DNA of 64,000 nt from Pseudomonas asiatica (GTDB lineage: Bacteria; Pseudomonadota; Gammaproteobacteria; Pseudomonadales; Pseudomonadaceae), in NCBI RefSeq assembly GCF_009932335.1, contig NZ_BLJF01000001.1:310001-374000 (forward strand), given 5' to 3'. Below, piece by piece: positions 1 through 10,189 of the stretch. The notes beneath the pieces are model-generated. The model was not told where the DNA came from. It saw nothing but the letters and a program-made list of their open reading frames with translations, and did not search any database. The position numbers were made by a program, and so were the translations under genes. The first letter of the stretch is position 1, and the number at the start of each line of letters is the position of its first letter.

Positions 1-62
1 CGATCCTGGCGATCCTCGTGCCTTACCTGTACTCGGAGCTGCGGAGCAAACGCCATGCATAG
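1..62 (+). CDS. gtsB: Sugar ABC transporter permease GtsB, C-terminal fragment
   Basis: Only the last 19 codons and the stop (TAG at 60-62) are inside the window; the gene begins upstream. The visible tail is hydrophobic and then basic (ends SELRSKRHA), as at the cytoplasmic end of a MalF-type permease. It overlaps the start of the next permease gene by 8 bases, which indicates translational coupling in a gtsABCD operon. The identity rests on this position and on the following gtsC and gtsD. Confidence 0.75.
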   Translation, partial: ILAILVPYLYSELRSKRHA

Positions 63-900
63 CCCTCTCGACAAAGCGGTGCTGAGCCCGAGCCGCATCG
101 CCATCCACGCGGTGCTGTTGCTGGCGGTGCTGCTGTACCTGGTACCGTTGGTGGTGATGCTGCTGACCAGCTTCAAGACCCCGGAAGACATCAGCACCGG
201 CAACCTGCTGAGCTGGCCGGCAGTATTTACCGGCATCGGTTGGGTCAAGGCCTGGAGCACGGTCAGCGGTTACTTCTGGAATTCGATCATGATCACCGTG
301 CCAGCGGTGCTGATCTCCACCGCCATCGGCGCGCTGAACGGCTATGTGCTGTCGATGTGGCGCTTCCGCGGTTCACAGCTGTTCTTCGGCCTGCTGCTGT
401 TCGGCTGCTTCCTGCCGTTCCAGACCGTACTGCTGCCGGCCTCGTTCACCCTCGGCAAGCTCGGCCTGGCCAGCACCACGACCGGCCTGGTGCTGGTGCA
501 CGTGGTCTACGGCCTGGCCTTCACCACGCTGTTCTTCCGCAACTTCTACGTAAGCATCCCCGATGCGCTGGTCAAGGCCGCGCGTCTGGACGGTGCCGGG
601 TTCTTCACCATCTTCCGCCGCATCATCCTGCCGATGTCCACGCCGATCATCATGGTCTGCCTGATCTGGCAGTTCACCCAGATCTGGAACGACTTCCTGT
701 TCGGGGTGGTGTTCTCCAGCGGCGATTCGCAACCGATTACCGTGGCCCTGAATAACCTGGTCAATACCAGCACCGGGGCCAAGGAATACAACGTCGACAT
801 GGCGGCGGCGATGATCGCCGGCCTGCCAACCCTGCTGGTCTACGTGGTGGCAGGCAAATATTTCGTCCGCGGGCTGACTGCTGGCGCGGTAAAGGGGTAA
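55..900 (+). CDS. gtsC: Glucose/mannose ABC transporter permease GtsC
   Basis: This 281-residue inner-membrane permease is the MalG-like half of a carbohydrate ABC importer that brings periplasmic glucose into the cytoplasm. An N-terminal transmembrane helix (about residues 15-38) is followed by the periplasmic segment typical of MalG proteins and then five more hydrophobic segments. The EAA-type cytoplasmic loop that contacts the ATPase is visible near residues 170-195 (DALVKAARLDGAGFFTIFRR). The start overlaps the upstream permease gene, and the ATPase gene begins three bases after the stop. The neighbouring OprB porin and glucose-6-phosphate genes make glucose the likely substrate. Confidence 0.92.
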   Translation: MHSPLDKAVLSPSRIAIHAVLLLAVLLYLVPLVVMLLTSFKTPEDISTGNLLSWPAVFTGIGWVKAWSTVSGYFWNSIMITVPAVLISTAIGALNGYVLSMWRFRGSQLFFGLLLFGCFLPFQTVLLPASFTLGKLGLASTTTGLVLVHVVYGLAFTTLFFRNFYVSIPDALVKAARLDGAGFFTIFRRIILPMSTPIIMVCLIWQFTQIWNDFLFGVVFSSGDSQPITVALNNLVNTSTGAKEYNVDMAAAMIAGLPTLLVYVVAGKYFVRGLTAGAVKG

Positions 901-903
901 GTC

Positions 904-2058
904 ATGGCAACGCTCGAACTTCGCAATGTGAACAAGACCTACGGCAGCGGTTTGCCGGACACCCTCAAGGACATCCAGCTGTCGATCAAGGATGGCGAGT
1001 TCCTGATCCTGGTCGGCCCCTCGGGCTGCGGCAAGTCGACCTTGATGAACTGCATCGCCGGGCTGGAGCAGATCACCGGCGGCGCGATACTCATCGACCA
1101 GCAGGACGTCAGCGGCATGAGCCCCAAGGACCGCGACATCGCCATGGTGTTCCAGTCCTACGCGCTGTACCCGACCATGAGCGTGCGCGAGAACATCGAG
1201 TTCGGCCTGAAGATCCGCAAGCTGCCGCAAGCTGCAATCGACGAGGAAGTGGCGCGGGTGGCCAAGCTGTTGCAGATCGAGCACCTGCTGGCGCGCAAGC
1301 CGGCGCAGCTGTCCGGTGGTCAGCAACAGCGCGTGGCCATGGGCCGGGCGCTGGCACGGCGGCCGAAGATCTACCTGTTCGATGAACCGCTGTCCAACCT
1401 CGATGCCAAGTTGCGCGTCGAGATGCGCACCGAAATGAAACTGATGCACCAGCGCCTGAAGACCACCACCGTGTACGTCACCCATGACCAGATCGAGGCC
1501 ATGACCCTGGGCGACAAGGTGGCGGTGATGAAGGACGGCATCATCCAGCAGTTCGGCACCCCGCAGCAGATCTACAACGATCCGTCCAACCAGTTCGTCG
1601 CCAGCTTCATCGGCTCGCCGCCGATGAATTTCATCCCGGTGCGCCTCACGCAACAGGACGGGCGCCTGCTGGCCGTGCTCGACAGCGGCCAGGCGCGTTG
1701 CGAGCTGCCCTTGGGAATGGCCGCGGACGAGATGGATGGCCGCGAGGTCATCCTCGGCATCCGCCCCGAGCAGATTGCCCTGGGGGCAGCCGAGGGCAAT
1801 GGCCTGCCCGGCATTCGCGCCGAGGTGCAGGTGACCGAGCCCACCGGGCCAGACCTGCTGGTATTCGTCACCCTCAACCAGACCAAGGTCTGCTGCCGCC
1901 TGGCGCCGGATGTGGCGTGCCGGGTCGGCGATAACCTGAACCTGCAATTCGACCCAGCCCGGGTGCTGCTGTTCGACGCCGCCAGCGGCGAGCGCCTGCA
2001 CCTGGCCACCACTGCTGCAACCATGAAAGACAACGTGGCGCACTTCAAGGGCCGATAA
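904..2058 (+). CDS. gtsD: Sugar ABC transporter ATP-binding subunit (MalK/UgpC type)
   Basis: This 384-residue ATPase powers the GtsBC permease. Walker A GPSGCGKST is at residues 38-46, the signature LSGGQQQR is near 136, and Walker B plus D-loop is YLFDEPLSNLDAKLR near 155. A C-terminal TOBE/MalK regulatory domain of about 140 residues follows. The length is normal for the MalK group. A good ribosome site (AAAGGGG) lies seven bases before the ATG. It is the last transport gene before oprB, so substrate-binding protein, permeases, ATPase and porin appear to be co-transcribed. Confidence 0.93.
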   Translation: MATLELRNVNKTYGSGLPDTLKDIQLSIKDGEFLILVGPSGCGKSTLMNCIAGLEQITGGAILIDQQDVSGMSPKDRDIAMVFQSYALYPTMSVRENIEFGLKIRKLPQAAIDEEVARVAKLLQIEHLLARKPAQLSGGQQQRVAMGRALARRPKIYLFDEPLSNLDAKLRVEMRTEMKLMHQRLKTTTVYVTHDQIEAMTLGDKVAVMKDGIIQQFGTPQQIYNDPSNQFVASFIGSPPMNFIPVRLTQQDGRLLAVLDSGQARCELPLGMAADEMDGREVILGIRPEQIALGAAEGNGLPGIRAEVQVTEPTGPDLLVFVTLNQTKVCCRLAPDVACRVGDNLNLQFDPARVLLFDAASGERLHLATTAATMKDNVAHFKGR

Positions 2059-2099
2059 CTCGTCTACACCATCAAATAAGAAAAAGAGGACGCAAAGGG

Positions 2100-3452
2100 A
2101 TGGAACAGCGCAAACGCATCAGGACATTGGGCTCGCTGGCCTTGCTCGCGCCACTGGCGATGGCTGTTGGCAGCAGCGTTCAGGCTGCCGAAGCTTTCTC
2201 CAGCGAATCGAAGTGGATGACCGGCGACTGGGGCGGCACCCGCACCGAGTTGCTGGAAAAGGGCTATGACTTCACCCTCGATTACGTCGGCGAGGTTGCC
2301 GGTAACCTGCACGGTGGATACAACGACGACAAGACTGCGCGCTACAGCGACCAGTTCGCCCTCGGCGCGCACCTGGACCTGCAGAAAATCTTTGGCTGGC
2401 ACGACGCCGAGTTCAAGCTGGCGATCACCGAGCGCAGCGGCCGCAACCTGTCCAACGACCGCATCAGCGACCCGCGCGCCGGGCAGTTCAGCTCGGTGCA
2501 GGAAGTGTGGGGCCGCGGCCAGACTTGGCGCCTGACCCAGATGTGGGTCAAGCAGAAGTACTTCGACGGTGCGCTGGACGTGAAATTCGGCCGCTTCGGC
2601 GAGGGCGAGGACTTCAACAGTTTCCCCTGCGACTTCCAGAACCTGGCCTTCTGCGGCTCGCAGGTGGGCAACTGGGTTGGCGGCATCTGGTACAACTGGC
2701 CGGTCAGCCAGTGGGCGCTGCGGGTGAAATACAACATCACTCCGGAATTCTTCGTTCAGGTCGGTGCCTTCGAGCAGAACCCTTCCAACCTGGAAACCGG
2801 CAACGGCTTCAAGCTCAGTGGCAGCGGCACCAAAGGCGCGATCCTGCCGGTGGAAGCGGTGTGGTCACCCAAGGTCAATGGCCTGCCGGGCGAGTACCGC
2901 CTGGGTTACTACTACAGCACGGCCAAGGCCGACGATGTGTTCGATGACGTCAACGGCAACCCGCAGGCGCTGACGGGCGAGGCCTTCAAGTCGCACTCCA
3001 GCAAGCATGGCTGGTGGGTGGTGGCACAGCAGCAGGTCACCGCCCATGGCGGCGATGTAAACCGTGGCCTGAGCCTGTTCGCCAACTTCACCGTGCACGA
3101 CAAGGCCACCAACGTCGTCGACAACTATCAGCAAGTGGGCTTGGTCTACAAAGGCGCATTCGACGCCCGGCCCAAGGACGATATCGGCTTCGGCGTGGCG
3201 CGCATTCATGTGAATGACGACGTGAAGAAACGCGCCGAACTGCTCAACGCCCAGAGCGGCATCAGCGATTACGACAACCCAGGCTTCGTGCCGCTGCAGC
3301 GTACCGAGTACAACGCCGAGCTCTACTACGGCTTCCACGTCACCAACTGGCTGACCGTGCGGCCCAACCTGCAGTACATCAAGAGCCCCGGCGGCGTGGA
3401 TGAGGTGGACAACGCGCTGGTCGCAGGGTTGAAGATTCAGTCGTCATTCTGA
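2100..3452 (+). CDS. oprB: Carbohydrate-selective outer-membrane porin OprB
   Basis: This 450-residue protein has a signal peptide (about residues 1-29, cleavage after a VQA-type site). The mature part begins in the OprB manner with a TGDWGGTRTELLEKGY segment near residues 40-55 and continues as amphipathic beta-strands. It ends in a terminal phenylalanine (IQSSF), the outer-membrane insertion signal. OprB forms a glucose-inducible 16-stranded barrel feeding sugars to the periplasmic binding protein. The gene follows gtsD by 41 bases with a purine-rich ribosome site (AAAGGG) just before the ATG. Confidence 0.95.
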   Translation: MEQRKRIRTLGSLALLAPLAMAVGSSVQAAEAFSSESKWMTGDWGGTRTELLEKGYDFTLDYVGEVAGNLHGGYNDDKTARYSDQFALGAHLDLQKIFGWHDAEFKLAITERSGRNLSNDRISDPRAGQFSSVQEVWGRGQTWRLTQMWVKQKYFDGALDVKFGRFGEGEDFNSFPCDFQNLAFCGSQVGNWVGGIWYNWPVSQWALRVKYNITPEFFVQVGAFEQNPSNLETGNGFKLSGSGTKGAILPVEAVWSPKVNGLPGEYRLGYYYSTAKADDVFDDVNGNPQALTGEAFKSHSSKHGWWVVAQQQVTAHGGDVNRGLSLFANFTVHDKATNVVDNYQQVGLVYKGAFDARPKDDIGFGVARIHVNDDVKKRAELLNAQSGISDYDNPGFVPLQRTEYNAELYYGFHVTNWLTVRPNLQYIKSPGGVDEVDNALVAGLKIQSSF

Positions 3453-3491
3453 GAGCAATTGTTGTAAATTTACGCCAATCCACTTCGGTAC

Positions 3492-3522
3492 CCGGCAACC
3501 ACTGGTCTTCAGTGGTTGTCGG
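3492..3522 (+). terminator. Stem-loop after oprB
   Basis: A 12-bp stem (3492-3503 with 3511-3522, one G-T wobble) closes a 7-base loop in the gap between oprB and the mutarotase gene. There is no following T-run, so it is either a weak or Rho-assisted terminator or an mRNA-stabilising hairpin that lowers expression of the distal gene. Confidence 0.45.
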
Positions 3523-3568
3523 GGATAGGCCGAGACAGCGCTATCTCAAACAACAAGAGCTCTGAACC

Positions 3569-4423
3569 ATGCCCGAACATCCGCTCCATCGCTTCTTCAC
3601 CTCGCAGCGGCCCCGGCCGACATTCGAGTGGGAGCGTTACCAGCAGCGCGATGTGCTGATCATCGACCATCCCCGTTGCCAGGCGGTGTTCAGCCGCCAG
3701 GGTGCGCAACTGCTGCATTTTCAACCAGCGGGTGAACGGCCCTGGCTGTGGTGCGCCGAGCAGTGGCCGCAGGTGGGGGCGATCCGCGGTGGCGTGCCTG
3801 TGTGCTGGCCATGGTATGGCCGCCACCCCAGCGAGGACTTGTGGCCCGCCCATGGCTGGGCGCGCCTGCTCGACTGGAAGCTGGTGGACAGCCGCGAGGA
3901 CGAGGAGGGCGTAACCCTGAAATGGCGGCTGGACCTGTGCGACTGGCAGGTCGACCTGCATGCCCGGCTGGGTAGCCGCATGGAGCTGAGCCTGAGCACC
4001 GAGCACCAGGACAGCGAACCCTGTCAGCTGAGCCATGCCTTGCTGGCCTACTGGCGCATCAGTGACGTGTCCGAGATAGCGCTGTCCGGGTTGGAGGATA
4101 TCGAAGGCTACGACCGCCTGAACCGCCAGGCCTGCCGTGAAGATGGCGCGCTGAAGCTCAAGGGCGGTTGCCAGAAGGTCTACCCCGGCACGCCGCGGGT
4201 GCAATTGCAGGACCCGGCCTGGCAGCGCGAGCTGTGCATCGATACCGGTGACAGCGACGACACGGTGGTGTGGCACCCGGGCAACCGCCCGCTGATGGGC
4301 GTGACCGGGCGTGAATGCCAGCGCTTCGTCTGTGTCGAGGCCGCCAGCGGCAGTGGCGAGGGCCTGAGCCTGGCGCCGGGGCAGCGTGCCCACCTGCGCC
4401 TGCAGGCCCACCGGCTCAGTTGA
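3569..4423 (+). CDS. D-hexose-6-phosphate mutarotase (aldose-1-epimerase family)
   Basis: This 284-residue cytoplasmic beta-sandwich protein belongs to the YeaD/COG0676 family and interconverts the alpha and beta anomers of glucose-6-phosphate. Diagnostic segments are [15 protein letters not shown] (about residues 71-85), the HGWAR motif with the presumed catalytic histidine (near residue 95) and a C-terminal FVCVEAAS segment with the presumed catalytic glutamate (near 260). It fits beside zwf, since glucose-6-phosphate dehydrogenase uses the beta anomer. Its last 8 bases overlap the 3' end of the convergent hexR. The ribosome site is weak. Confidence 0.88.
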   Translation: MPEHPLHRFFTSQRPRPTFEWERYQQRDVLIIDHPRCQAVFSRQGAQLLHFQPAGERPWLWCAEQWPQVGAIRGGVPVCWPWYGRHPSEDLWPAHGWARLLDWKLVDSREDEEGVTLKWRLDLCDWQVDLHARLGSRMELSLSTEHQDSEPCQLSHALLAYWRISDVSEIALSGLEDIEGYDRLNRQACREDGALKLKGGCQKVYPGTPRVQLQDPAWQRELCIDTGDSDDTVVWHPGNRPLMGVTGRECQRFVCVEAASGSGEGLSLAPGQRAHLRLQAHRLS

Positions 4424-5288
4424 GCTCGTCGTCCTCGATCGGGTAGCGGCTGGCGTTGAGGCTTTCCTTGATCTTGCGCAGGTGCGGCTGGAAGTCCACG
4501 CCGCGCCGCAGGGTCATGCCGGTGGCCAGCACATCGAGCACGGTCAGCTGGATGATCCGCGAGGTCATCGGCATGTAGATGTCGGTGTCTTCCGGCAGCG
4601 GAATGTGCAGGCTCAGGCTGCAGGCATTGGCCAGTGGCGAACCGGCAGCGGTCAGGCCCAGTACCGAGGCGCCGTTTTCCCGGGCCAGGCGGGCCACCTC
4701 GACCAGTTCGCGGGTGCGCCCGGTGTAGGAGATGATGACGAACAGGTCGCCGGTGTGCGCCACCGAGGCCAGCATGCGCTGCATCAGCACGTCGGCGTGG
4801 GCCGATACTGCCAGGTTGAAGCGGAAGAACTTGTGCTGGGCGTCCAGCGCCACCGGGGCCGAGGCGCCCAGGCCGAAGAAGTGGATCTGCCGGGCCTGGA
4901 TCATCATGTCCACGGCACGGCTGACCTGTTGCGGGTCGAGCTGCTGGCAGGCGCTGTCGAGCGAGGCGATGGCACTGGCGAAGATCTTCTGGGTGTAGGC
5001 TGCCGGGTCATCGTCAGCCTCCACCGCGCGGCTGACGTAGGCGGCGCCGCTGGCCAGGCTCTGCGCCAGCTGCAGCTTGAGCTCGGGGTAGCCGCTGACG
5101 CCGAACGAGCGGCAGAAGCGGTTGACGGTCGGTTCGCTGACCTTGGCCGCCTGGGCCAGCGCAGCGATGCTGAAACGGGTGGCTTGTTGCGGATTGAGCA
5201 GGATGACTTCGGCGACTTTGCGTTCGGCCTTGTTCAGCTCGTCGAGGCGGCCCTGGATCTGTTCCAGGAGGTTTCGCACGCGGTCCAT
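4416..5288 (-). CDS. hexR: HexR, RpiR-family repressor of glucose metabolism
   Basis: This 290-residue regulator has an N-terminal RpiR helix-turn-helix (about residues 1-77; [14 protein letters not shown] is the recognition region) and a C-terminal SIS sugar-phosphate-binding domain (about 120-260). In pseudomonads HexR represses zwf-pgl-eda, edd-glk and gap-1 and is released by the Entner-Doudoroff intermediate 2-keto-3-deoxy-6-phosphogluconate. I chose the ATG at 5288 because an AGGA site lies upstream and the protein then begins [12 protein letters not shown] as in the family; the longer frame adds 19 unlikely residues. It is transcribed divergently from zwf. Confidence 0.95.
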   Translation of the reverse strand: MDRVRNLLEQIQGRLDELNKAERKVAEVILLNPQQATRFSIAALAQAAKVSEPTVNRFCRSFGVSGYPELKLQLAQSLASGAAYVSRAVEADDDPAAYTQKIFASAIASLDSACQQLDPQQVSRAVDMMIQARQIHFFGLGASAPVALDAQHKFFRFNLAVSAHADVLMQRMLASVAHTGDLFVIISYTGRTRELVEVARLARENGASVLGLTAAGSPLANACSLSLHIPLPEDTDIYMPMTSRIIQLTVLDVLATGMTLRRGVDFQPHLRKIKESLNASRYPIEDDELN

Positions 5289-5406
5289 GGGTGTGTCCTT
5301 GGGTCGGGAAGACAGCCGGCTGTTGGAGCAGCAGGCTTTTTGCACGGTCGTCTATCGTACTGTCGGCGCGGTTGACGTACCACTTGTCTGTAACACTTGT
5401 GTGTAA

Positions 5407-5425
5407 TGTTGTGGTTTTTACTACA
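5407..5425. promoter_or_regulatory. Candidate HexR operator
   Basis: An imperfect dyad TGTTGT-N7-ACTACA (5 of 6 arm positions complementary) lies in the hexR/zwf gap. It matches the known P. putida HexR site pattern TTGT-N7/8-ACAA closely. It sits just upstream of the proposed zwf -35 element and could control zwf and hexR together. Confidence 0.7.
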
Positions 5426-5432
5426 TTATCCC

Positions 5433-5461
5433 TTGAAAACCGTATGTGAAAGCGGTATTCC
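5433..5461 (+). promoter_or_regulatory. Candidate sigma-70 promoter of zwf-pgl-eda
   Basis: TTGAAA (5433-5438) and TATTCC (5456-5461) are separated by 17 bases. Transcription would begin about 20 bases before the zwf start. The ribosome site AGGAAAG lies at 5474-5480. Confidence 0.5.
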
Positions 5462-5490
5462 TAGACCAACTTTAGGAAAGAACCAACATC

Positions 5491-6960
5491 ATGGCTGCGA
5501 TCAGTGTCGAACCTTGCACCTTTGCCCTGTTTGGCGCCCTAGGCGACCTGGCATTGCGCAAGCTGTTTCCTGCCCTCTATCAGCTCGACCGGGCCAACCT
5601 GCTGCACCCGGAAACCCGCCTGCTGGCGCTGGCCCGCGAGGCCGGTAGCGCGCAGGGCCACCTGGACAGCATCGAGGCGCACCTGCGCCGGCATGTGCCC
5701 GAGGCCGATATCGAGCCCGCCGCGCTGGGCCGTTTCCTCGCCAGGCTGAGCTACCAGCACCTGGATTTCCTCCAGCCCGAGGGCTATCAGGCCCTGGCCG
5801 AGCAGTTGCCGGGCGAGCTGCCGCTGATTGCCTACTTCGCCACCGCTGCGGCGGTGTACGGGGCCATCTGCGAAAACCTCGACAAGGCCGGGCTGGCCGC
5901 ACGCACCCGAGTGGTGCTGGAGAAGCCCATTGGCCACGACCTGGAGTCGTCGCGCCGGGTCAATGATGCTGTGGCTCGGTTCTTCCCAGAGAGCCGGGTC
6001 TACCGCATCGACCACTACTTGGGCAAGGAAACGGTGCAGAACCTGATCGCCCTGCGTTTCGCCAACAGCCTGTTCGAAACCCAGTGGAACCAGAATTCCA
6101 TCTCCCATGTGGAGATCACCGTCGCCGAGAAGGTCGGTATCGAAGGCCGCTGGGGCTACTTCGACAAGGCCGGCCAGCTGCGCGACATGATCCAGAACCA
6201 CCTGCTGCAGCTGCTGTGCCTGATCGCCATGGACCCGCCCAGCGAACTGTCGGCCGACGCCATCCGTGACGAGAAGGTCAAGGTACTCAAGGCCCTGGCA
6301 CCGATCACCGGTGAAGGGCTGAGCACCCGTGTGGTGCGCGGCCAGTACATCGCCGGCTACAGCGATGGCAAGCCGGTGCCCGGTTACCTGGAAGAAGACA
6401 ACGCCAACGCCCAGAGCGACACCGAAACCTTCGTCGCCCTGCGTGCTGACATCCGCAACTGGCGCTGGTCGGGGGTGCCGTTCTACCTGCGTACCGGCAA
6501 GCGCATGCCGCAGAAACTGTCGCAGATCGTCATCCACTTCAAGGAAACGCCGCACTACATCTTCGCTCCGGAACAGCGTTTGCAGATCGGTAACAAGCTG
6601 ATCATCCGCCTGCAACCGGACGAAGGCATTTCTTTACGGGTGATGACCAAGGAGCAGGGCCTGGATAAAGGCATGCAACTGCGCAGCGGCCCGTTGCAGC
6701 TGAATTTCTCCGATACCTGGCGCAGTGCAAGGATCCCGGATGCCTACGAGCGGCTGTTGCTCGAAGTGATGCGCGGTAACCAGAACCTGTTCGTGCGCAA
6801 GGACGAAATCGAGTATGCCTGGAAGTGGTGCGACCAGCTGATTGCTGGCTGGCGTAACGCAGGCGATGCGCCCAAACCGTACGCCGCAGGCTCCTGGGGG
6901 CCGATGAGCTCGATTGCACTGATCACACGCGATGGGAGGGCGTGGTATGGGGATATCTGA
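5491..6960 (+). CDS. zwf: Glucose-6-phosphate 1-dehydrogenase
   Basis: This 489-residue enzyme oxidises glucose-6-phosphate to 6-phosphogluconolactone with NAD(P)+. The nucleotide-binding motif GALGDLA is at residues 15-21. The active-site signature RIDHYLGKE (residues 172-180) contains the substrate-binding histidine and lysine. Length and order are typical. It is the first gene of a zwf-pgl-eda operon that feeds the Entner-Doudoroff route, preceded by a candidate HexR operator and promoter. Confidence 0.97.
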   Translation: MAAISVEPCTFALFGALGDLALRKLFPALYQLDRANLLHPETRLLALAREAGSAQGHLDSIEAHLRRHVPEADIEPAALGRFLARLSYQHLDFLQPEGYQALAEQLPGELPLIAYFATAAAVYGAICENLDKAGLAARTRVVLEKPIGHDLESSRRVNDAVARFFPESRVYRIDHYLGKETVQNLIALRFANSLFETQWNQNSISHVEITVAEKVGIEGRWGYFDKAGQLRDMIQNHLLQLLCLIAMDPPSELSADAIRDEKVKVLKALAPITGEGLSTRVVRGQYIAGYSDGKPVPGYLEEDNANAQSDTETFVALRADIRNWRWSGVPFYLRTGKRMPQKLSQIVIHFKETPHYIFAPEQRLQIGNKLIIRLQPDEGISLRVMTKEQGLDKGMQLRSGPLQLNFSDTWRSARIPDAYERLLLEVMRGNQNLFVRKDEIEYAWKWCDQLIAGWRNAGDAPKPYAAGSWGPMSSIALITRDGRAWYGDI

Positions 6961-7660
6961 ACTGAAACTGCCAGCGACTGTGACGGTACATGAGCTGGCG
7001 GATGCCAAGGCTCTGGCCGCAGCCCAGGCCCATGACGTGGCCGAGCGCCTGCGCGCAGCCATTGCCGCCAAGGGCCAGGCCTGCGTGGTGCTATCCGGCG
7101 GCCGCAGCCCGGTGCCGTTCCTCGAGAAGCTGGCCAGCGAAAACCTCGACTGGGCCAAGGTCACCGTCAGCCTGGCCGATGAGCGCTGGGTGCCGGTGGA
7201 GCATGCCGACAGCAACGCCGGCCTGCTGGCGCGCCACCTGTTCAAGGGCGCGGCGGCCAAGGCCCGCTTCGTTGGTCTTTACCAGCAGGCGGAGAACCTT
7301 GATGCCGCTGCAGGCAAGGCCGATCAGGCCTTGGCCGAGCTGCCGCCAATTGACGTACTGGTGCTGGGCATGGGGGATGATGGCCATACAGCTTCGCTGT
7401 TCCCCGCCAGCCCCAACCTGGAAGCAGGCCTCGACCTGGCCAACCCACGCCGCTGCCTGCCTTTGCTGGCACCGAGCGTGCCGCGCCAGCGCCTTTCGAT
7501 GACCCGCTCGCTGCTGGCCAGTTCCGCCTTTACCGCGCTGTCCGTACAAGGGCAGGGCAAACTCGCTACCCTGCGCGCCGCGCTGGCTGGCACCGACCTT
7601 TCCGAAATGCCGATACGCGCTTTTCTTCACGCCCCCCTGGACATCTACTGGTGCCCATGA
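6947..7660 (+). CDS. pgl: 6-phosphogluconolactonase
   Basis: This 237-residue enzyme hydrolyses 6-phosphogluconolactone to 6-phosphogluconate, the step after Zwf. Family motifs are VLSGGRSP near residue 45 and [15 protein letters not shown] near residue 140. I chose the ATG at 6947 because GGGAGGG (6934-6940) is ideally spaced, and the protein then starts MGISELKLP. An ATG five codons earlier (6932) lies in front of that site. The gene overlaps the end of zwf by 14 bases, so the two are probably translationally coupled. Confidence 0.95.
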   Translation: MGISELKLPATVTVHELADAKALAAAQAHDVAERLRAAIAAKGQACVVLSGGRSPVPFLEKLASENLDWAKVTVSLADERWVPVEHADSNAGLLARHLFKGAAAKARFVGLYQQAENLDAAAGKADQALAELPPIDVLVLGMGDDGHTASLFPASPNLEAGLDLANPRRCLPLLAPSVPRQRLSMTRSLLASSAFTALSVQGQGKLATLRAALAGTDLSEMPIRAFLHAPLDIYWCP

Positions 7661-7677
7661 GCCAAGGATCCACAGTC

Positions 7678-8358
7678 ATGACCACCCTCGAACGCCCACA
7701 GCCCAAGCTCTCGATGGCCGACAAAGCCGCACGGATCGACGCCATTTGCAAAGAGGCGCGCATCCTGCCGGTGATCACCATCGCCCGTGAGGAAGACATC
7801 CTGCCGTTGGCTGACGCCCTGGCCGCCGGCGGTATCCGTACCCTGGAAGTGACCTTGCGCTCGCAATATGGCCTGAAGGCCATCCAGGTGTTGCGCGAGC
7901 AGCGCCCGGAGCTTTGTGTCGGTGCCGGCACCGTGCTCGATCGTGGCATGTTCGCCGCGGTTGAAGCTGCGGGTGCGCAATTCGTCGTTACGCCAGGCAT
8001 TACCCAAGACATTCTCGAAGCTGGTGTGGACAGCGAGATCCCGCTGCTGCCAGGCATCAGCACGCCGTCCGAAATCATGATGGGCTACGCCCTGGGCTAC
8101 CGCCGCTTCAAGCTGTTCCCGGCGGAGATCAGCGGCGGGGTAGCGGCGATCAAGGCCTTTGGCGGCCCGTTCGGCGATATTCGTTTCTGCCCTACGGGCG
8201 GTGTGAACCCGGCCAACGTGCGCAACTACATGGCGCTGCCCAATGTGATGTGCGTGGGTGGTACCTGGATGCTCGACAGCAGCTGGATCAAGAACGGCGA
8301 CTGGGCGCGGATCGAAGCGTGCAGCGCGGAGGCGATGGCGCTGCTGGACGCCAACTGA
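7678..8358 (+). CDS. eda: 2-keto-3-deoxy-6-phosphogluconate (KDPG) aldolase
   Basis: This 226-residue class I aldolase splits KDPG into pyruvate and glyceraldehyde-3-phosphate, completing the Entner-Doudoroff pathway. The Schiff-base lysine is K145 in RRFKLFPAE, and the catalytic glutamate lies in TLEVTLRS. The ATG at 7678 follows an AAGGA site (7664-7668). An in-frame GTG at 7651 inside the end of pgl is less likely. It is the last gene of the operon and is followed by a strong terminator. Confidence 0.96.
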   Translation: MTTLERPQPKLSMADKAARIDAICKEARILPVITIAREEDILPLADALAAGGIRTLEVTLRSQYGLKAIQVLREQRPELCVGAGTVLDRGMFAAVEAAGAQFVVTPGITQDILEAGVDSEIPLLPGISTPSEIMMGYALGYRRFKLFPAEISGGVAAIKAFGGPFGDIRFCPTGGVNPANVRNYMALPNVMCVGGTWMLDSSWIKNGDWARIEACSAEAMALLDAN

Positions 8359-8383
8359 ATTTGTTGTGTGCTTTACGGCTTGT

Positions 8384-8411
8384 GGGGCGCTTGGTCGGCG
8401 CCCCTTTTTTT
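8384..8411 (+). terminator. Rho-independent terminator of zwf-pgl-eda
   Basis: A 7-bp GC-only stem (GGGGCGC with GCGCCCC) closes a 7-base loop and is followed directly by seven T residues. It ends the operon before the convergent leuA. Confidence 0.93.
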
Positions 8412-8440
8412 GCCTGAAATTCTCATTCATGCGGTATGGC

Positions 8441-10114
8441 TCAGGCCGCCTTGGCTTCCTGCTGGCTCAGCGAGCGGTTCAGCGCGCTGAACAATGCCTT
8501 GAAGCTGGCCGTGGTGATGTTTTCATCGATACCCACACCATGCACCGGGCGGCCACCGGCCACGCGCAGTTCGATATAGGCCGCGGCCTTGGCATTGGTG
8601 CCGGCGCCAATGGCATGCTCGTTGTAGTCCATGATCTCCACGGCAATCGGCAGGCCGGCCACCAGTGCTTCCAGTGCACCGTTGCCCTTGCCGCGCCAGT
8701 GCAGGGTGGTTTCGCCTTCACCGGCGACTTCCACTTCCACGGCGCTGTGGCCGTTCTCTTCCTGCAGACGGTGGCTGACCAGCGCATACGGGGAGTTGGC
8801 CTGCAGGTATTCCTTGTGCAGCAGGCTGTAGATCTGCTGGGCGGTCATTTCCAGGCCCAGGCGGTCGGTTTCGCCCTGTACTACCTGGCTGAATTCGATC
8901 TGCATGCGGCGCGGCAGGCTGATGCCGTATTCCTGCTCGAGCAGGTAGGTGATGCCGCCTTTGCCCGACTGGCTGTTGACGCGGATCACCGCCTCGTAGC
9001 TGCGACCGATGTCGGCCGGGTCGATCGGCAAGTAAGGTACTTCCCACAGTTCGCCTTCCTGCTGCTTGGCGAAGCCCTTGCGGATGGCGTCCTGGTGCGA
9101 GCCGGAGAACGCGGTGTGGACCAGGTCGCCCACGTACGGGTGGCGTGGGTGCACCGGCAGCTGGTTGCACTCTTCGACCACCTTGCGCACGCCGTCGATG
9201 TCGGAGAAGTCCAGCAGCGGGTCGATGCCCTGGGTGTAGAGGTTCAGCGCCAGGGTCACCAGGTCGACGTTACCGGTACGCTCGCCGTTGCCGAACAGGC
9301 AGCCTTCGGCACGATCGGCACCGGCCATCAGGCCCAGTTCGGTGGCGGCAATGCCGGTACCACGGTCGTTGTGGCAGTGCAGGCTGATGATCACGCTGTC
9401 GCGACGGCTGACATTACGGCAGAACCACTCGATCTGGTCGGCGTAGATGTTCGGGGTGGACACTTCCACGGTGGCCGGCAGGTTGAGGATGATCTTGTGC
9501 TCGGGGGTAGGGTTCCACACCTCGATGACCGCGTCGCAGACTTCCTTGGCGAACTCCATCTCGGTGGCGCTGAAGGTTTCAGGCGAGTACTGGAAGGTCC
9601 ACTGGGTTTCCGGCTGCTGGGCGGCGTACTTGACGAACAGCTTGGCCGCGTTCACCGCGATGTCCTTCACGCCTTGCTTGTCCTGGTTGAAGACGATACG
9701 GCGGAACGACGGGCTGGTGGCGTTGTACAGGTGGACGATGGCCTTCTTCGCCCCGCGCAGCGATTCGAAGGTGCGGGCGATGAGGTCTTCACGGGCCTGG
9801 GTGAGTACCTGGATGGTGGTGTCGTCCGGGATGTGGCCGTCTTCGATCAGCATGCGCACGAAGTCGAAATCAGTCTGCGAGGCGGACGGGAACGAGGCTT
9901 CGATTTCCTTCACGCCAACCTGCACCAGGGTCTTCCAGAAGCGCAGTTTCTTCTCCGAATCCATCGGCTCGATCAGCGACTGGTTGCCATCACGCAGGTC
10001 GGAACTGCACCAGATTGGCGCGGCGGTGATGGTCTTCGACGGCCAGGTACGGTCAGGCAGGTCGATGGTCGGGAAAGCGCGGTATTTCTTCGAAGGGTCT
10101 TTGAGCATGGTCAT
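8441..10114 (-). CDS. leuA: 2-isopropylmalate synthase
   Basis: This 557-residue enzyme condenses acetyl-CoA with 2-ketoisovalerate in the first committed step of leucine synthesis. An HMGL-like TIM barrel (about residues 30-310) carries [11 protein letters not shown] and the metal-binding [11 protein letters not shown] linker and the C-terminal regulatory LeuA domain follow, with a glycine-rich end ([17 protein letters not shown]). The length fits the long LeuA type. The ATG at 10114 has AAAGGA eight bases upstream. Upstream lies a leucine-rich candidate leader ORF, which suggests attenuation control. Confidence 0.96.
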   Translation of the reverse strand: MTMLKDPSKKYRAFPTIDLPDRTWPSKTITAAPIWCSSDLRDGNQSLIEPMDSEKKLRFWKTLVQVGVKEIEASFPSASQTDFDFVRMLIEDGHIPDDTTIQVLTQAREDLIARTFESLRGAKKAIVHLYNATSPSFRRIVFNQDKQGVKDIAVNAAKLFVKYAAQQPETQWTFQYSPETFSATEMEFAKEVCDAVIEVWNPTPEHKIILNLPATVEVSTPNIYADQIEWFCRNVSRRDSVIISLHCHNDRGTGIAATELGLMAGADRAEGCLFGNGERTGNVDLVTLALNLYTQGIDPLLDFSDIDGVRKVVEECNQLPVHPRHPYVGDLVHTAFSGSHQDAIRKGFAKQQEGELWEVPYLPIDPADIGRSYEAVIRVNSQSGKGGITYLLEQEYGISLPRRMQIEFSQVVQGETDRLGLEMTAQQIYSLLHKEYLQANSPYALVSHRLQEENGHSAVEVEVAGEGETTLHWRGKGNGALEALVAGLPIAVEIMDYNEHAIGAGTNAKAAAYIELRVAGGRPVHGVGIDENITTASFKALFSALNRSLSQQEAKAA

Positions 10115-10189
10115 GGAAGCAATCCTTTTGTGTGCGGCCGAGATCGGGCCTGCCGAGCGATAACGAGATAAAAGGCGAGGCGACGCGAT

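Noticed and set aside
373..2043. Long minus-strand open frame across gtsC-gtsD
   Set aside because: It is antisense to two well-supported transporter genes; high G+C coding DNA with strong third-position bias often leaves such frames open. Its translation is compositionally odd (rich in His, Gln, Gly) and has no motif.
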